Shown in pieces: positions 1-8,468 of a DNA stretch of 37,417 nt (position 1 is its first letter; each line of letters starts with the position of its first letter). Source of the DNA: JAYEIA01 sp964472505. Lineage in GTDB: Bacteria > Bacteroidota > Bacteroidia > Bacteroidales > JAADGE01. The position numbers and the translations under genes are program-made. The stretch covers positions 1 to 37,417 of the forward strand of contig CAYYQW010000036.1 in the NCBI GenBank assembly GCA_964472505.1, read 5' to 3'. Below the pieces are notes generated by a model. The model was not told the DNA's origin and ran no database searches. It saw only the letters and a list, made by a program, of their open reading frames with translations.

Positions 1-67
1 AAATCATAACTGCTCCTTTTCCTGAACCGCGCTTAATTATTAAAGTTTCATTATCGGATTCTACTGC
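1..67 (-). pseudogene. Remnant of a Phd/YefM-type antitoxin gene, cut by the window edge
   Basis: Reading leftward, a frame gives AVESDNETLIIKRGSGKGAV and runs off the window edge. This resembles the middle of Phd/YefM antitoxins, which fold over and repress their own promoter and neutralise a RelE/YoeB or Doc toxin. The segment usually before it, the N-terminal beta-strand and helix, is missing. Upstream in frame there is only a terminator hairpin (78-108) and no ATG or GTG before a stop, so the gene looks truncated at its 5' end. The match is short and made by eye. A chance open frame, or an intact gene with an unrecognised start, remains possible. Confidence 0.4.
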
Positions 68-70
68 ATG

Positions 71-108
71 TGTAAAACCGAAGGCTTCGCTTGGAGCGAA
101 GCCTTCGG
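71..108 (-). terminator. Intrinsic terminator of the leftward sulfur operon
   Basis: A perfect 14-bp stem (CCGAAGGCTTCGCT at 78-91 and its complement at 95-108) with a 3-nt loop is followed on the minus strand by TTTTAC. It lies 25 bases after the stop of the rhodanese-like gene, the last of the leftward operon. Confidence 0.8.
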
Positions 109-133
109 GGAAAAATTAATTTATAAGAATGTC

Positions 134-775
134 TTAACAGCCGCCTGCGGGTCGTTTTTTGTCTTTTTTTGTGCTGATTACCGGAATCGGCGGTGCCGTT
201 TGTTCGCTTTTATCGGTCTCTTCAAGTTCACCGCCGCCCAAAGCATTATTCATGGCCTTTCTGAAATCATACTTGGCAAATTCATCGCGCGGTGCGGTTG
301 AAGCCGGTTTTTCGGGATTCATAATCACTTCCGCCCAATGATTTAAACCGCCCTGCAACACATAGTTATTCTTATAACCCAATTGCGTAGTAATTAACCA
401 TGCCTGATTGGCTTTTACGGTTCCGTTCGAATAAAAAACATTGGTTAGCACATCCTGATCCAAATACGGCTCCCACTCATCCGAAACAATATCCGACAAA
501 GGAATATTTATGGCGCCCGGCAAATGGTATTCTTCATATTCATCACTCGAGCGAACATCAATTAACTGCACCGAAGGGTCGTCTTTGATGATATAATCGG
601 CCACTTCTTCGGCATAAAAATATTGTGCGCCTTGAGTTATTTCACCCACAAGTTCATCAACAGAAAGTTTATACTGCTTTGTCGTATTTTCGGGTACAAA
701 AGCCAATAACACAGCCATCGGTATCAAAAAGACAGCCGCAATAATTCGAGATTTTATGTTTTTAAAAAAGTTCAT
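134..775 (-). CDS. Membrane-anchored periplasmic rhodanese-like protein with C-terminal GGC tail
   Basis: 213 aa. Residues 8-26 are a hydrophobic signal anchor after a positive N-terminus, so the rest should face the periplasm. Residues about 55-155 form a rhodanese-like domain (the LIDVRSSDEYEEYHLPGAINIPL segment is typical, with conserved D and R). The active-site loop, normally C-x-x-G-x-R/T, reads YSNGT here, so the persulfide-forming cysteine is a serine. The protein ends in PAGGC and this terminal cysteine is its only one. The gene sits 31 bases after a YeeE-type transporter and closes the operon. A fused paralogue with the same missing cysteine and the same tail is encoded at 9669-10865. 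I infer a role in handling sulfane sulfur near the transporter, perhaps using the tail cysteine as carrier; no activity is proven. Confidence 0.85.
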   Translation of the reverse strand: MNFFKNIKSRIIAAVFLIPMAVLLAFVPENTTKQYKLSVDELVGEITQGAQYFYAEEVADYIIKDDPSVQLIDVRSSDEYEEYHLPGAINIPLSDIVSDEWEPYLDQDVLTNVFYSNGTVKANQAWLITTQLGYKNNYVLQGGLNHWAEVIMNPEKPASTAPRDEFAKYDFRKAMNNALGGGELEETDKSEQTAPPIPVISTKKDKKRPAGGC

Positions 776-806
776 AACGATACATTTTAAAGTTTAAATG
801 AAAATA

Positions 807-1397
807 TTAATAAGGCTTACGCGGGAATTTCTTTTCAGCCCATTCGCCGACATAAAACATTCCAAATGCCGCCAAAGTCATAAGCAGAACAAAGGTTCCC
901 TGAGAAAGACCGAGCATTTCACTCAGTTTGGGATAGCCTTTAAATCCGGATTTATAAAATTCTTCCCATATCGGATAGCCTTCGGCAAAAATAATAATGC
1001 CGAGAAACAAACCGCCGATAAATACGAGCGCATCAATCTTACCGATAGATGCGGCACAAAAACTTGTTCCGGGGCAAAAGCCGCCGGTTATAAAACCCGC
1101 TCCCATAATTACGCCGCCCAATATGGCCGACGGTAAATAAGTGGGATTTACATACACCCAGTCTAAATCAATCCACCCAAAAAGGCTGAATAAGAGCAAG
1201 CCGATTGCCGCCGTAACGGCAGCCGTAAAAAATACTTTGAGTACCACAGTATCATAGCCGTAGAAAACCCCGGCCAGCTTGCGGCTTGATGAAAAACCGC
1301 TGGCTTCCAAAACAAACCCAAAACCAATTCCAATCAAAAAAGCAAAGAAAAAATTTGTGCCTTGTGATATTACGTCGTTTACTATTAAAGGTCCCAT
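807..1397 (-). CDS. YeeE/YedE-family sulfur transporter, half B
   Basis: 196 aa, hydrophobic, about five to six membrane segments. It carries the signature GGFCPGTSFCAASIG (around residues 106-120) and an EASGFSSSRKL motif near the N-terminus, both typical of YeeE/YedE (DUF395) proteins. Full-length members such as TsuA import thiosulfate by passing it along conserved cysteines. Here the family is split into two half-size genes: this one has the FCPGT cysteine pair, and the partner at 1605-2120 has the GCTSG cysteine. The two halves probably form one channel. The operon context (a reductase complex upstream, a rhodanese-like protein downstream) points to thiosulfate or another reduced sulfur species as substrate. 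The product is closely similar to the N-terminal part of the protein encoded at 9669-10865. Confidence 0.88.
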   Translation of the reverse strand: MGPLIVNDVISQGTNFFFAFLIGIGFGFVLEASGFSSSRKLAGVFYGYDTVVLKVFFTAAVTAAIGLLLFSLFGWIDLDWVYVNPTYLPSAILGGVIMGAGFITGGFCPGTSFCAASIGKIDALVFIGGLFLGIIIFAEGYPIWEEFYKSGFKGYPKLSEMLGLSQGTFVLLMTLAAFGMFYVGEWAEKKFPRKPY

Positions 1398-1604
1398 ATA
1401 TTGATTATTTTATGATTCAAAATTGAATGTGTATTTTTTGTCTGATTAATATTAGAATGTTGCAAAATTTAATCATGCCCGGCTTCGACAAGCTCAGCCT
1501 GCGAAAACACCGCAAGTAACTGTGCATCTGAATAAAAGCTCAATTGCCACATATCTAAATCGTTGATTAAATTTCGGAGTAAACATACAGATATTCACTA
1601 ATTA
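1398..1604. repeat. Spacer between the two transporter halves, with a dispersed-repeat fragment
   Basis: 207 bases without a gene. Positions 1481-1499 (GGCTTCGACAAGCTCAGCC) match the reverse complement of 27326-27344 with one mismatch. That copy is one arm of the hairpin inside the repeat element at 27159-27401. The spacer in the matching plus-strand gene set (9663-9668) is only 6 bases, so this one was probably enlarged by repeat insertion and decay. Confidence 0.5.
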
Positions 1605-2120
1605 TTAAATCCAGTTTTTTCTGAAAAAATAGGCCAATGCGAAAGCTGTTCCGAAAATGGCGGCCATGGTAATAATTCCGCCGAACGACAGCACGGCCAT
1701 TCCGCTCAGGGCTGAACCGCTGGTGCATCCGCGACCCATTTGCGAGCCAAAGCCAAAAAGTGCACCGCCAATCAATGCAAAGAAAAGTCGCCTTCTTGAT
1801 GTTATCTTAGGGGAATGCTCCACTTTGAATTTAAGCCGTCCGGCCAAAGCTCCCGAAATAAAACCGCCCACAATCACTCCCAAAACCTGAAAAACCAACC
1901 AAGATTTAAGCGGTCCGTCAGTATGCGACTCATTGTATTCCTTGTAGAAGGCGGCATTCTCGGCATGGCCGGGTGTTACTGTATTTACGGTGGCTACCAC
2001 CACGCTTTTCAAAGCGCCGCTGGCACCAAGGCCCCGACCCGATATAAAGTTAGCCGACAACAGCACCAAGCCTAACAGCACGCCGCCCAAATAGGGATTA
2101 ATGTATTTTCTCTGTTTCAT
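1605..2120 (-). CDS. YeeE/YedE-family sulfur transporter, half A
   Basis: 171 aa with about four to five membrane segments. Residues around 126-139 read GSQMGRGCTSGSAL, the conserved cysteine motif of the other half of YeeE/YedE proteins. The start is fixed by the N-terminus MKQRKYINPYLGGVLLGL, which aligns with the start of the paralogue encoded at 9138-9662 (MNPYLAGILLGL). The two copies are alike along their whole length. It precedes half B in the operon, as in the plus-strand set. Expected role: inner-membrane uptake of thiosulfate or a related sulfur anion together with half B. Confidence 0.88.
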   Translation of the reverse strand: MKQRKYINPYLGGVLLGLVLLSANFISGRGLGASGALKSVVVATVNTVTPGHAENAAFYKEYNESHTDGPLKSWLVFQVLGVIVGGFISGALAGRLKFKVEHSPKITSRRRLFFALIGGALFGFGSQMGRGCTSGSALSGMAVLSFGGIITMAAIFGTAFALAYFFRKNWI

Positions 2121-2156
2121 ATTTTAATGGTTTTTATAGAGTTTTCAATTATTTTA

Positions 2157-2345
2157 ATTTACAGGCTTTACGAAAGCTACGATTTGCAAAAAATGTTTCT
2201 GCGATTAAGAATGCAGGCTACAAAATATGATTTTTTCTCGCATTTATAGTCTATCAATCCCCCTACCCCCTTCTCCAAGGGGGAATCCGAAAATCGCCGG
2301 TGTGCTGTAATTATAAAATTTGTCGTATTCATACGCCTAATTCAA
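2157..2345. mobile_element. MITE-like repeat, decayed copy inside the operon
   Basis: The right end, CGCCTAATTCAA (2334-2345), is identical to the right terminus of the element at 27159-27401. The inner part (from about 2188) is similar to the right half of the element at 28879-29361, including the shared CCCCCTA and AAGGGGGAA hairpin arms. TTATTTTA flanks it on both sides (2149-2156 and 2346-2353), as expected for an 8-bp target duplication, although the repeated stretch is longer (15 bases) and AT-rich. The left terminus is not recognisable. The element sits directly against the stop codon of the NrfD gene and separates it from the transporter genes. Confidence 0.6.
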
Positions 2346-2350
2346 TTATT

Positions 2351-3292
2351 TTAATACAAATATCGACTAATCTGTCCGGCATTGGAAATCAACCAACGCA
2401 ACATAAAACTTCCGAACAAAATAAGAACGGCCGGTACAACGACCGGGATTTTTATTTTTCTAAGTTCCATAATTTCAAGAACAGCCGGAACAATCATTCC
2501 CAATACCACTACAAAAATCCAGAAAGGCGCAGTGAGTTCTCCTCCAAGGAAAATTTGAGCGGCATCTTGCTGTACCTGCGTACTGGCCATAAAACCCATA
2601 AACATGTGAATGATGAAAAACAGTTCAACGGCTATCACAATTAAATCTATCTTGGCAAACAGTTTTCGTTCTTCGTGGTTTTTGGAAATCAACATAACCA
2701 TAGCGGCTCCTGCCGACAGACCGGACGCAAGAAAAAGCGGCCCGAGAATGGATGTATTCCATAAAGGACGCGCATTAAAAGCCGAAAATAATATGCCGGT
2801 ATAAATTCCCAGAATCAAACCAAGCACAACCATAGCCCAAGCGATAAGTTTTTTGTAACCGGCAAAAATTTTCTCAAGATTTTTTATCCAATCGTATTTC
2901 CAATCCCATTTCGGAAACCACTCGCGAATATGCAAAGCCGCCCAGATGATTGAAAGCGGCGTAATTATCATCAAAGTCCAAGCTCCCCAACTCATGGGCG
3001 ATTCCAATCTTATGGTCGTATAAAGCCGCCAAAAATAAGGCTTGTGATGTAAATCAAGAAATAAGGCAAAAAGGCCTAACATCAAAAATACCGGCACCAA
3101 TACCGGCGCTTTTTTAACTGCGGCAGTATATTGATTTTCTTTTCCCTGCAAATAATACAGTCCGGCAAAAAACAATAATCCGGCTGCCAATCCGCCGAGA
3201 AAAAGATAGACCGGAATTTCCCATCCCCAAGCATGTATGACGGGGTCTATCCCGGGATTCATTCGGCCGCTTATGATGATTTCTTCTCTCAT
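2351..3292 (-). CDS. nrfD: NrfD/PsrC-type quinone-interacting membrane subunit
   Basis: 313 aa, nearly all membrane helices (about eight). The N-terminus (MNPGIDPVIHAWGWEIPVYL, from residue 11) followed by FLGGLAAGLLFF is typical of NrfD/PsrC, the subunit that exchanges electrons with the quinone pool and passes them to the iron-sulfur subunit. No heme ligands are expected or seen. It lies 83 bases after the ferredoxin subunit gene, so the order is catalytic subunit, iron-sulfur subunit, membrane anchor, as in polysulfide and thiosulfate reductases. A repeat element abuts its stop codon. Confidence 0.9.
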   Translation of the reverse strand: MREEIIISGRMNPGIDPVIHAWGWEIPVYLFLGGLAAGLLFFAGLYYLQGKENQYTAAVKKAPVLVPVFLMLGLFALFLDLHHKPYFWRLYTTIRLESPMSWGAWTLMIITPLSIIWAALHIREWFPKWDWKYDWIKNLEKIFAGYKKLIAWAMVVLGLILGIYTGILFSAFNARPLWNTSILGPLFLASGLSAGAAMVMLISKNHEERKLFAKIDLIVIAVELFFIIHMFMGFMASTQVQQDAAQIFLGGELTAPFWIFVVVLGMIVPAVLEIMELRKIKIPVVVPAVLILFGSFMLRWLISNAGQISRYLY

Positions 3293-3375
3293 GGTATTTT
3301 ATTTTCTATAGATAATGAATGTGTTGAAAAATTTCACTTGCTCGTTCTAAGCTGCTTAATCTTCAACCATTTTAT

Positions 3376-3909
3376 TTAAGTTAAATAATACACATTGGGT
3401 TTTGTACCTGCTTCGGGTGCCAATATTTTATATTTTCGAGTTTTCAAAACTTCGGAAACAGGGCTGTTCGGGTCATCCAAATCACCAAAATACATACATT
3501 TGGTAGGACAAACCGCAACACAAGCCGGTTCCAAACCTTCTTTTACCCGATGTAAACAAAAAGTACATTTGTCCACATAGCCGTCCGGGTGCGTAAAGCG
3601 GGCATCGTAAGGGCAGGACTGAATACAGGCTCCACATCCGATACATTCATCGGGCGTAACCAGCACGGTACCGCCTTCGCTGTAATGGCTGGCCCCTGTG
3701 GGACAGCATCTTACACAAGGTGAGTTATCGCAATGATTACAACGCTCGGAGCGTATTTCAGTTTCAAGCAAAGGATAGGTTCCGTTTGTAACTTCCACTA
3801 CCCAATCGCGGCAGTAGCCTATGGGTACATCATTTTCGGTTTGGCACGCGACTACGCAATCGCTGCATCCTACACACTTTTTTGTGTCAATAGCCATGGC
3901 ATATCTCAT
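3376..3909 (-). CDS. Four-cluster ferredoxin subunit of the reductase complex (PsrB-like)
   Basis: 177 aa. It contains four groups of cysteines of the DmsB/PsrB type: CVGCSDCVVAC (residues 12-22), CNHCDNSPCVRCC near 57-69, CIGCGACIQSC near 90-100, and a CTFC group near 116 completed by CVAVCPTKC. These bind four [4Fe-4S] clusters and relay electrons between the membrane subunit and the molybdenum subunit. There is no signal peptide; such subunits are co-exported with the Tat-carrying partner. The start codon overlaps the stop of the catalytic subunit gene by 4 bases (ATGA), which suggests coupled translation. Confidence 0.93.
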   Translation of the reverse strand: MRYAMAIDTKKCVGCSDCVVACQTENDVPIGYCRDWVVEVTNGTYPLLETEIRSERCNHCDNSPCVRCCPTGASHYSEGGTVLVTPDECIGCGACIQSCPYDARFTHPDGYVDKCTFCLHRVKEGLEPACVAVCPTKCMYFGDLDDPNSPVSEVLKTRKYKILAPEAGTKPNVYYLT

Positions 3910-6146
3910 AATAAGCCTCCTTTTTCGGGTTTATCCGTATGGAATGTAACAAAGTTGCCTCGCATCCCTGTTCCTCCCATTATGGGGTCAACCATCACGT
4001 TTGTTATTAATTCTGAATCAGACGCACCTTGTCCGTGCGCTCTTGATAAATTCTTATTTTTATGACCGAATCCGTGAACCATATATACCGAGTCCCAACG
4101 AATTCTTTCGGTAATTCTTACCTTTATGGGGAATGTCGTTACTACTTCGTCCTGATTTTGCAACCAAACTTCTTGTCCGTTTTGCAGTCCCCAGCGTTTG
4201 GCCACTTTCGGGTTCACCCAAACGGAGTTAGTGTCCATCAAATCCGTTAAGTTGGGATTATTGGCCGTTCGGCTGAAGGTGTGCATGGGTGCTCGCCCGT
4301 ATATTAAGCGGTAATAGCCTTCGGGCGGCTCGGGATGCGCCGTATATTTGGGCATCGGGTCGAAACCTTTTTCCGCAAAAGAAGTGGCATACAACTCTAT
4401 TTTTCCGGAATTGGTAAAGAACTCCTGCTCACTTACTTCATCAAAATAAATCGGATTAAAAATACTTCTGTCTAATTTCTTAAGCCCAATGCGCTTCATT
4501 TCTTCCAAAGAAGAGCCGACTTGTTTCAATTGCCAATCCAACAGTTCTTCAATGGAATCGTATTGGAAATACTCATCTAAGCCAAGCCGATGACCAACTT
4601 CTTTAGCCATCCACCAACCGGGTTTTGAGTCGTATTTGGGTTTTTCAGCGGGCGCTCTGAGCGCAATGGTAGGCTCGCGATGCCGCGATGTACGAAGCAT
4701 ATCATAACGCTCCAGATAAGTACATTCGGGCAAGACCACATCGGCATAGCCGGTAATTTCCATGGGCATGGTATCCACAACCACCAGAAACTCTAAATTT
4801 TGAATGGCTTCTTTAGTTTTTCGGATATCCGGAAGCGTGAATATTAAATTGGTTCCGTTTACAATCCAGCCTTTAAAAGTACAATCTTTTGATGCTGCCG
4901 GAATGGTAGCATCACAAATACCGTTGGCCAGAGCCATATCGGCCAGTTCATATTTGCCGGGGAAAGAATCACGCCAATCTCGCTTCGGTTTGGGATAATC
5001 CGGATGCGGATAATCGGGAACGGAAATACCGTCGCCGATATAAAAACCGCCGCGACGCCCCCAGCTTCCGAGTAAAGCATTTAATATGGCAACTCCGCGC
5101 AATCGTTGCGTATCATCGCCGTACCAGGTAACATGCCGTCCGGGATGGACGATTACCGAAGGTGATGCATTATACATTTCTCGTGCTGTTTCGCGTATCA
5201 CATCCGGTTTAATGGTTGTGATTCCGTAGGCCCATTCCGGGGTGTAATTTTTTACGTGGGCTTTGAGTTGTTCAAAACCTAAGGTATATTTTTCCACATA
5301 TTCTTTATCATACCAACCTTCTTTTATCAATACATGCATCCAAGCCAGAAGTAAAGCTATATCGGTAGAAGGCTTAATAGGCAACCAATGCTTTGAATGA
5401 CTTGCCGCTGTGGAAAATCTGGGATCTACCGTTATTATGGTGGCGTCTTTATCAATGGCATCGCTCATTTCCTGTACTTGCCCGTTATGCATATTTTCAC
5501 CGAGATGTGAGCCTATCAAAACCAAACAACGTGTATCGCGAATGTCGGTAGGTTCCGGAGAACCCAAACCCTCGCCAAAGGTGCCTATCCAAGCTACCTC
5601 ACGCGGACCGCGGCATTGCGCATAGGACGGCGCCGAAATATTATTGGAACCGAAAGACTTTAATAAATGCCCCCAGAATTTACCACCGGAACCGTGTGTA
5701 AACAAAGCTAAACATTCCGGGCCGTGTTCATCGGCAATTTTCTGCATATTTTTAGCCACTACATCCAAGGCTTCGTCCCAGGATGCTTCCCGAAAGGTTT
5801 GTTTGCCGTCATCGCCGGTAACTCTTATCAGCGGCTTTTTCAAACGGTCCTCATCATTATACATCCCTACTCCTCCGGTGCCTCGCGGACAAAAGCGTCC
5901 GTTACAGTGCGGGTCATTGTCATTACCAATCACCTTTTTTATATTACCCTTACCGTCGGAATAGGTCCAACCGGCGCACTGCCAAAAGCAAACTTCGCAA
6001 TAAGTGGGTGTTCGCTTAAGATTGGGAGCAGATTTCCCGTCGGCAAAAATGGTATTTTCGGCAGCTTTAAGGGCCAAACCCCCAAAAGCAACTGAACCAA
6101 GCCCTAATGCGGATATCTTTATAAATTCTCTTCTTGAAGTTTTCAT
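3906..6146 (-). CDS. Tat-exported molybdopterin oxidoreductase (PsrA/PhsA-like catalytic subunit)
   Basis: 746 aa. The N-terminus has a Tat motif (SRREFIK, residues 4-10) and a hydrophobic stretch. A [4Fe-4S] motif follows near residues 50-86 (CEVCFWQC, then a cysteine in GRFCPRG). Cys in SYAQCRGPREV is the likely molybdenum ligand, as in polysulfide/thiosulfate reductases (DMSO reductases use Ser, periplasmic nitrate reductases Cys). The length fits PsrA/PhsA, about 730-800 aa, and is too short for TtrA (about 1000 aa). Expected reaction: periplasmic two-electron reduction of polysulfide, sulfur or thiosulfate, fed by quinol through the PsrB- and NrfD-like partners. The substrate cannot be fixed from sequence; related complexes may work in the oxidising direction. 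The neighbouring sulfur transporters support a sulfur substrate. Confidence 0.9.
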   Translation of the reverse strand: MKTSRREFIKISALGLGSVAFGGLALKAAENTIFADGKSAPNLKRTPTYCEVCFWQCAGWTYSDGKGNIKKVIGNDNDPHCNGRFCPRGTGGVGMYNDEDRLKKPLIRVTGDDGKQTFREASWDEALDVVAKNMQKIADEHGPECLALFTHGSGGKFWGHLLKSFGSNNISAPSYAQCRGPREVAWIGTFGEGLGSPEPTDIRDTRCLVLIGSHLGENMHNGQVQEMSDAIDKDATIITVDPRFSTAASHSKHWLPIKPSTDIALLLAWMHVLIKEGWYDKEYVEKYTLGFEQLKAHVKNYTPEWAYGITTIKPDVIRETAREMYNASPSVIVHPGRHVTWYGDDTQRLRGVAILNALLGSWGRRGGFYIGDGISVPDYPHPDYPKPKRDWRDSFPGKYELADMALANGICDATIPAASKDCTFKGWIVNGTNLIFTLPDIRKTKEAIQNLEFLVVVDTMPMEITGYADVVLPECTYLERYDMLRTSRHREPTIALRAPAEKPKYDSKPGWWMAKEVGHRLGLDEYFQYDSIEELLDWQLKQVGSSLEEMKRIGLKKLDRSIFNPIYFDEVSEQEFFTNSGKIELYATSFAEKGFDPMPKYTAHPEPPEGYYRLIYGRAPMHTFSRTANNPNLTDLMDTNSVWVNPKVAKRWGLQNGQEVWLQNQDEVVTTFPIKVRITERIRWDSVYMVHGFGHKNKNLSRAHGQGASDSELITNVMVDPIMGGTGMRGNFVTFHTDKPEKGGLL

Positions 6147-6636
6147 ACAACAACGTTTATATCAAATGTTATGAAACCGGCTGTTTCTATTTTTCCGAAT
6201 GATAAAACAGATTAAAAAATGTTCCGTTTGTATATTTTTTACGGCCTTTATCCGAATATCGTCCTTTCTGTTTCGCAAATTTACAGATTTAAAAAATAGT
6301 AATGAAGCTGTAAATCTTATTTATACCGGTTCTAAATATCTATATATCCGGATTACTATACGCTATTATCCGAAAATGCTTGAAAAAAGGGTTCTATGCT
6401 CTTAAATCTGTTTTACAACAGCACTATAATCGTCTCTCGGCTGCTAAAAATAGCTTGCCGTTGTTTGCCCAAGACAAAAAGTAACAATTACACGACAATT
6501 TGCAGAAACTATTATGCATGCATACCTTATGTTAAACAGCATTTAATTTAATGTTATACAATATTTTTTTATAATAAAGACCAAAGCATCTAAATATCTA
6601 ACTATCTACAAGTTAGTATTTAAGCAGATATTCACA

Positions 6637-6665
6637 CAAAGCTATCTGAATATGCTTAGATACAA
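6637..6665 (-). promoter_or_regulatory. Candidate leftward promoter for the reductase operon
   Basis: On the minus strand, TTG (6663-6665), an 18-base spacer and TAGCTTTG (6637-6644) fit the Bacteroidota consensus. It lies back to back with the rightward promoter at 6670-6699. It would give a leader of about 490 bases before the catalytic subunit gene. A lone TAAATTTG box on the same strand (6276-6283), closer to the gene but without a clear -33 partner, is an alternative. Confidence 0.35.
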
Positions 6666-6669
6666 GGGT

Positions 6670-6699
6670 TTTGAATCAATTGACTAATGCATATATTTG
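6670..6699 (+). promoter_or_regulatory. Candidate promoter of the octaheme cytochrome operon
   Basis: TTTG (6670-6673), an 18-base spacer and TATATTTG (6692-6699) match the Bacteroidota housekeeping promoter. The cytochrome gene starts 168 bases downstream, leaving room for the palindrome at 6813-6829. The rest of the 6147-6867 spacer holds no gene I can support. Apart from a 12-bp palindrome at 6513-6524, I see nothing else in it. Confidence 0.5.
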
Positions 6700-6812
6700 C
6701 GCTGTTTAAAAGGAAATTCTTTTTTACAGAATAATTACAAAAGACGAACTCATATAAAAACATCAGTAAAACTTGTTCACTTATGTATTCCATATTCGAG
6801 TTAAAATATGCA

Positions 6813-6829
6813 CATTTGTCTGACAAATG
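6813..6829. promoter_or_regulatory. Perfect 17-bp palindrome, candidate operator
   Basis: CATTTGTC, one T, then GACAAATG: perfect 8-bp arms with a single central base, 38 bases before the start of the octaheme cytochrome gene and downstream of its likely promoter. It could bind a dimeric regulator such as a Crp/Fnr-family protein. No regulator gene is present in the window, so the binder is unknown. Confidence 0.4.
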
Positions 6830-6867
6830 AATAAAACTGTAGAAATCAATAATATAATTTTACTGCA

Positions 6868-8433
6868 ATGAAACGAGGTATATTAATTTTTATCAGCCTG
6901 GTTGTTATAGCACTCTTTTTGGTTATCCGATTTTCCGGGAAGACTGAATTCAACTTAAAAAAGGCACAGCTAAGGCAACAGTTTATACAGCCGAAGCAAA
7001 AAGTGGTTGAACACAGCCGGTTTGAAAGCCTGCAAAAAGAATTTGCCACACCGCAGGAAGTTACCACAGCCTGTCTCGAATGCCACAACAAGCGGCATGA
7101 AGAAATCATGACATCTGCACATTGGAATTTAGAGAGAGCCGCTTATGTGGAAGGCAAAGGAATTTCTTTTTTGGGGAAAAAGAACATCATCAACAACTTC
7201 TGTACGGGAGCAACTTCAAATGAATTGGCTTGTATGGCTTGCCATATAGGCTATGGCATGACGAACAATCAATTTGATTTTGAAAATGCCAAAAATGTAG
7301 ATTGCATGGTTTGTCATGACAATAGTAATGAGTATAAAAAAGGCAGCGGCATGGCCGGTTATCCCGACAGAAACGTAAACCTTACCAATGTAGCCCAAAG
7401 TGTAGGCGATCCTGAATCGCATAATTGCGGAGCTTGCCATTTCTTTGGCGGCGGCGGCAACAATGTTAAACACGGCGACTTAGACGTGGCACTTCTTTCC
7501 ACGACACGTGATGTAGATGTACACATGGCAGCCAACGGTGTAGATATGAGCTGTACCGACTGCCACGACGGTGAAAATCACGAAATTAAAGGTCGCCTTT
7601 ATTCCGTTTCATCGGAAAACACTAACCGCCTGCATTGCGAAGATTGCCATAGCAATACGCCACATTTCTCGGATATGATCAATAAGCATACATCGCGTGT
7701 GGCTTGTCAAACCTGCCACATTCCGGAATATGCCAAAGAAAATGCCACAAAAATGGAATGGTATTGGTCGGAAGCAGGCAAAATGGACAAAGACGGAAAG
7801 CCATATTCCGAAGAGGATTCGCTGGGCAATAGCACCTACACATCCAAAAAAGGACAATTTCGCTGGGAGCGAAATGTCAAACCGGATTATGTTTGGTTCA
7901 ACGGTACTGCCGACCACCATACCACTTCTGATTCAATTACAAGCGATACGGTCTATCTGAACAAACTTAACGGATCGTATGCTGACAAGGACTCGAAAAT
8001 AATTCCCGTAAAAATTCACAAAGGCGATCAGATTTATGATACGAAATACAAAAATATAATCCAGCCTAAAGTTTATTCCGTAGCAAAGGGTGACAGCGGA
8101 TACTGGAAAAATTTTGACTGGGACAAAGCTTCTGCCGCCGGCATGAAAAGAATGGGAGTACCGTACAGCGGCGAATACGGCTTTATACCCACAAAAATGT
8201 ATTGGCCGATTAATCACATGGTAGCCCCCGCCGAGCAGGCCCTCAGCTGTGCTGATTGCCACACCAGAGATGGCGGACGGCTTGCGGAACTTGACGATTT
8301 CTACCTCCCCGGCCGCGACTATCATGCCGCCGTTGATATTTTGGGTTGGCTCCTGATTGCGGGCTCTCTGGCAGGTGTTGCCTTACACACAGCTTTACGA
8401 ATTTGGTTCTTCAGAAAACAAAACGATAAATAA
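6868..8433 (+). CDS. Octaheme c-type cytochrome, tetrathionate reductase (OTR) family
   Basis: 521 aa with eight CxxCH heme-binding motifs, starting at residues 69, 122, 146, 187, 229, 257, 280 and 461. An N-terminal hydrophobic segment (residues 4-21) should act as signal or anchor, and there is a second membrane helix near residues 487-512, so the heme domain faces the periplasm. Heme count, the long gap before heme 8 and size fit the octaheme tetrathionate reductase family studied in Shewanella, which reduces tetrathionate and, in vitro, also nitrite and hydroxylamine. The C-terminal helix and the cytochrome b encoded next suggest direct electron supply from the quinol pool. It heads a four-gene operon ending in sulfur transporters, so a tetrathionate or related sulfur substrate is the best guess. 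Confidence 0.9.
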   Translation: MKRGILIFISLVVIALFLVIRFSGKTEFNLKKAQLRQQFIQPKQKVVEHSRFESLQKEFATPQEVTTACLECHNKRHEEIMTSAHWNLERAAYVEGKGISFLGKKNIINNFCTGATSNELACMACHIGYGMTNNQFDFENAKNVDCMVCHDNSNEYKKGSGMAGYPDRNVNLTNVAQSVGDPESHNCGACHFFGGGGNNVKHGDLDVALLSTTRDVDVHMAANGVDMSCTDCHDGENHEIKGRLYSVSSENTNRLHCEDCHSNTPHFSDMINKHTSRVACQTCHIPEYAKENATKMEWYWSEAGKMDKDGKPYSEEDSLGNSTYTSKKGQFRWERNVKPDYVWFNGTADHHTTSDSITSDTVYLNKLNGSYADKDSKIIPVKIHKGDQIYDTKYKNIIQPKVYSVAKGDSGYWKNFDWDKASAAGMKRMGVPYSGEYGFIPTKMYWPINHMVAPAEQALSCADCHTRDGGRLAELDDFYLPGRDYHAAVDILGWLLIAGSLAGVALHTALRIWFFRKQNDK

Positions 8434-8468
8434 TTACATACGGCTTGACCGGCACAAAATAATTCATT

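Noticed and set aside
3906..6146. Tetrathionate reductase TtrA or nitrate reductase NapA as the identity of the Mo enzyme
   Set aside because: Too short for TtrA, and the partners (four-cluster ferredoxin plus NrfD) with sulfur transporters fit a Psr/Phs-type complex better than Nap.
6199..6405. 68-aa open frame in the spacer between the two sulfur operons
   Set aside because: AT-rich, no recognisable domain, no promoter or partner. It reads like chance translation of the regulatory region.
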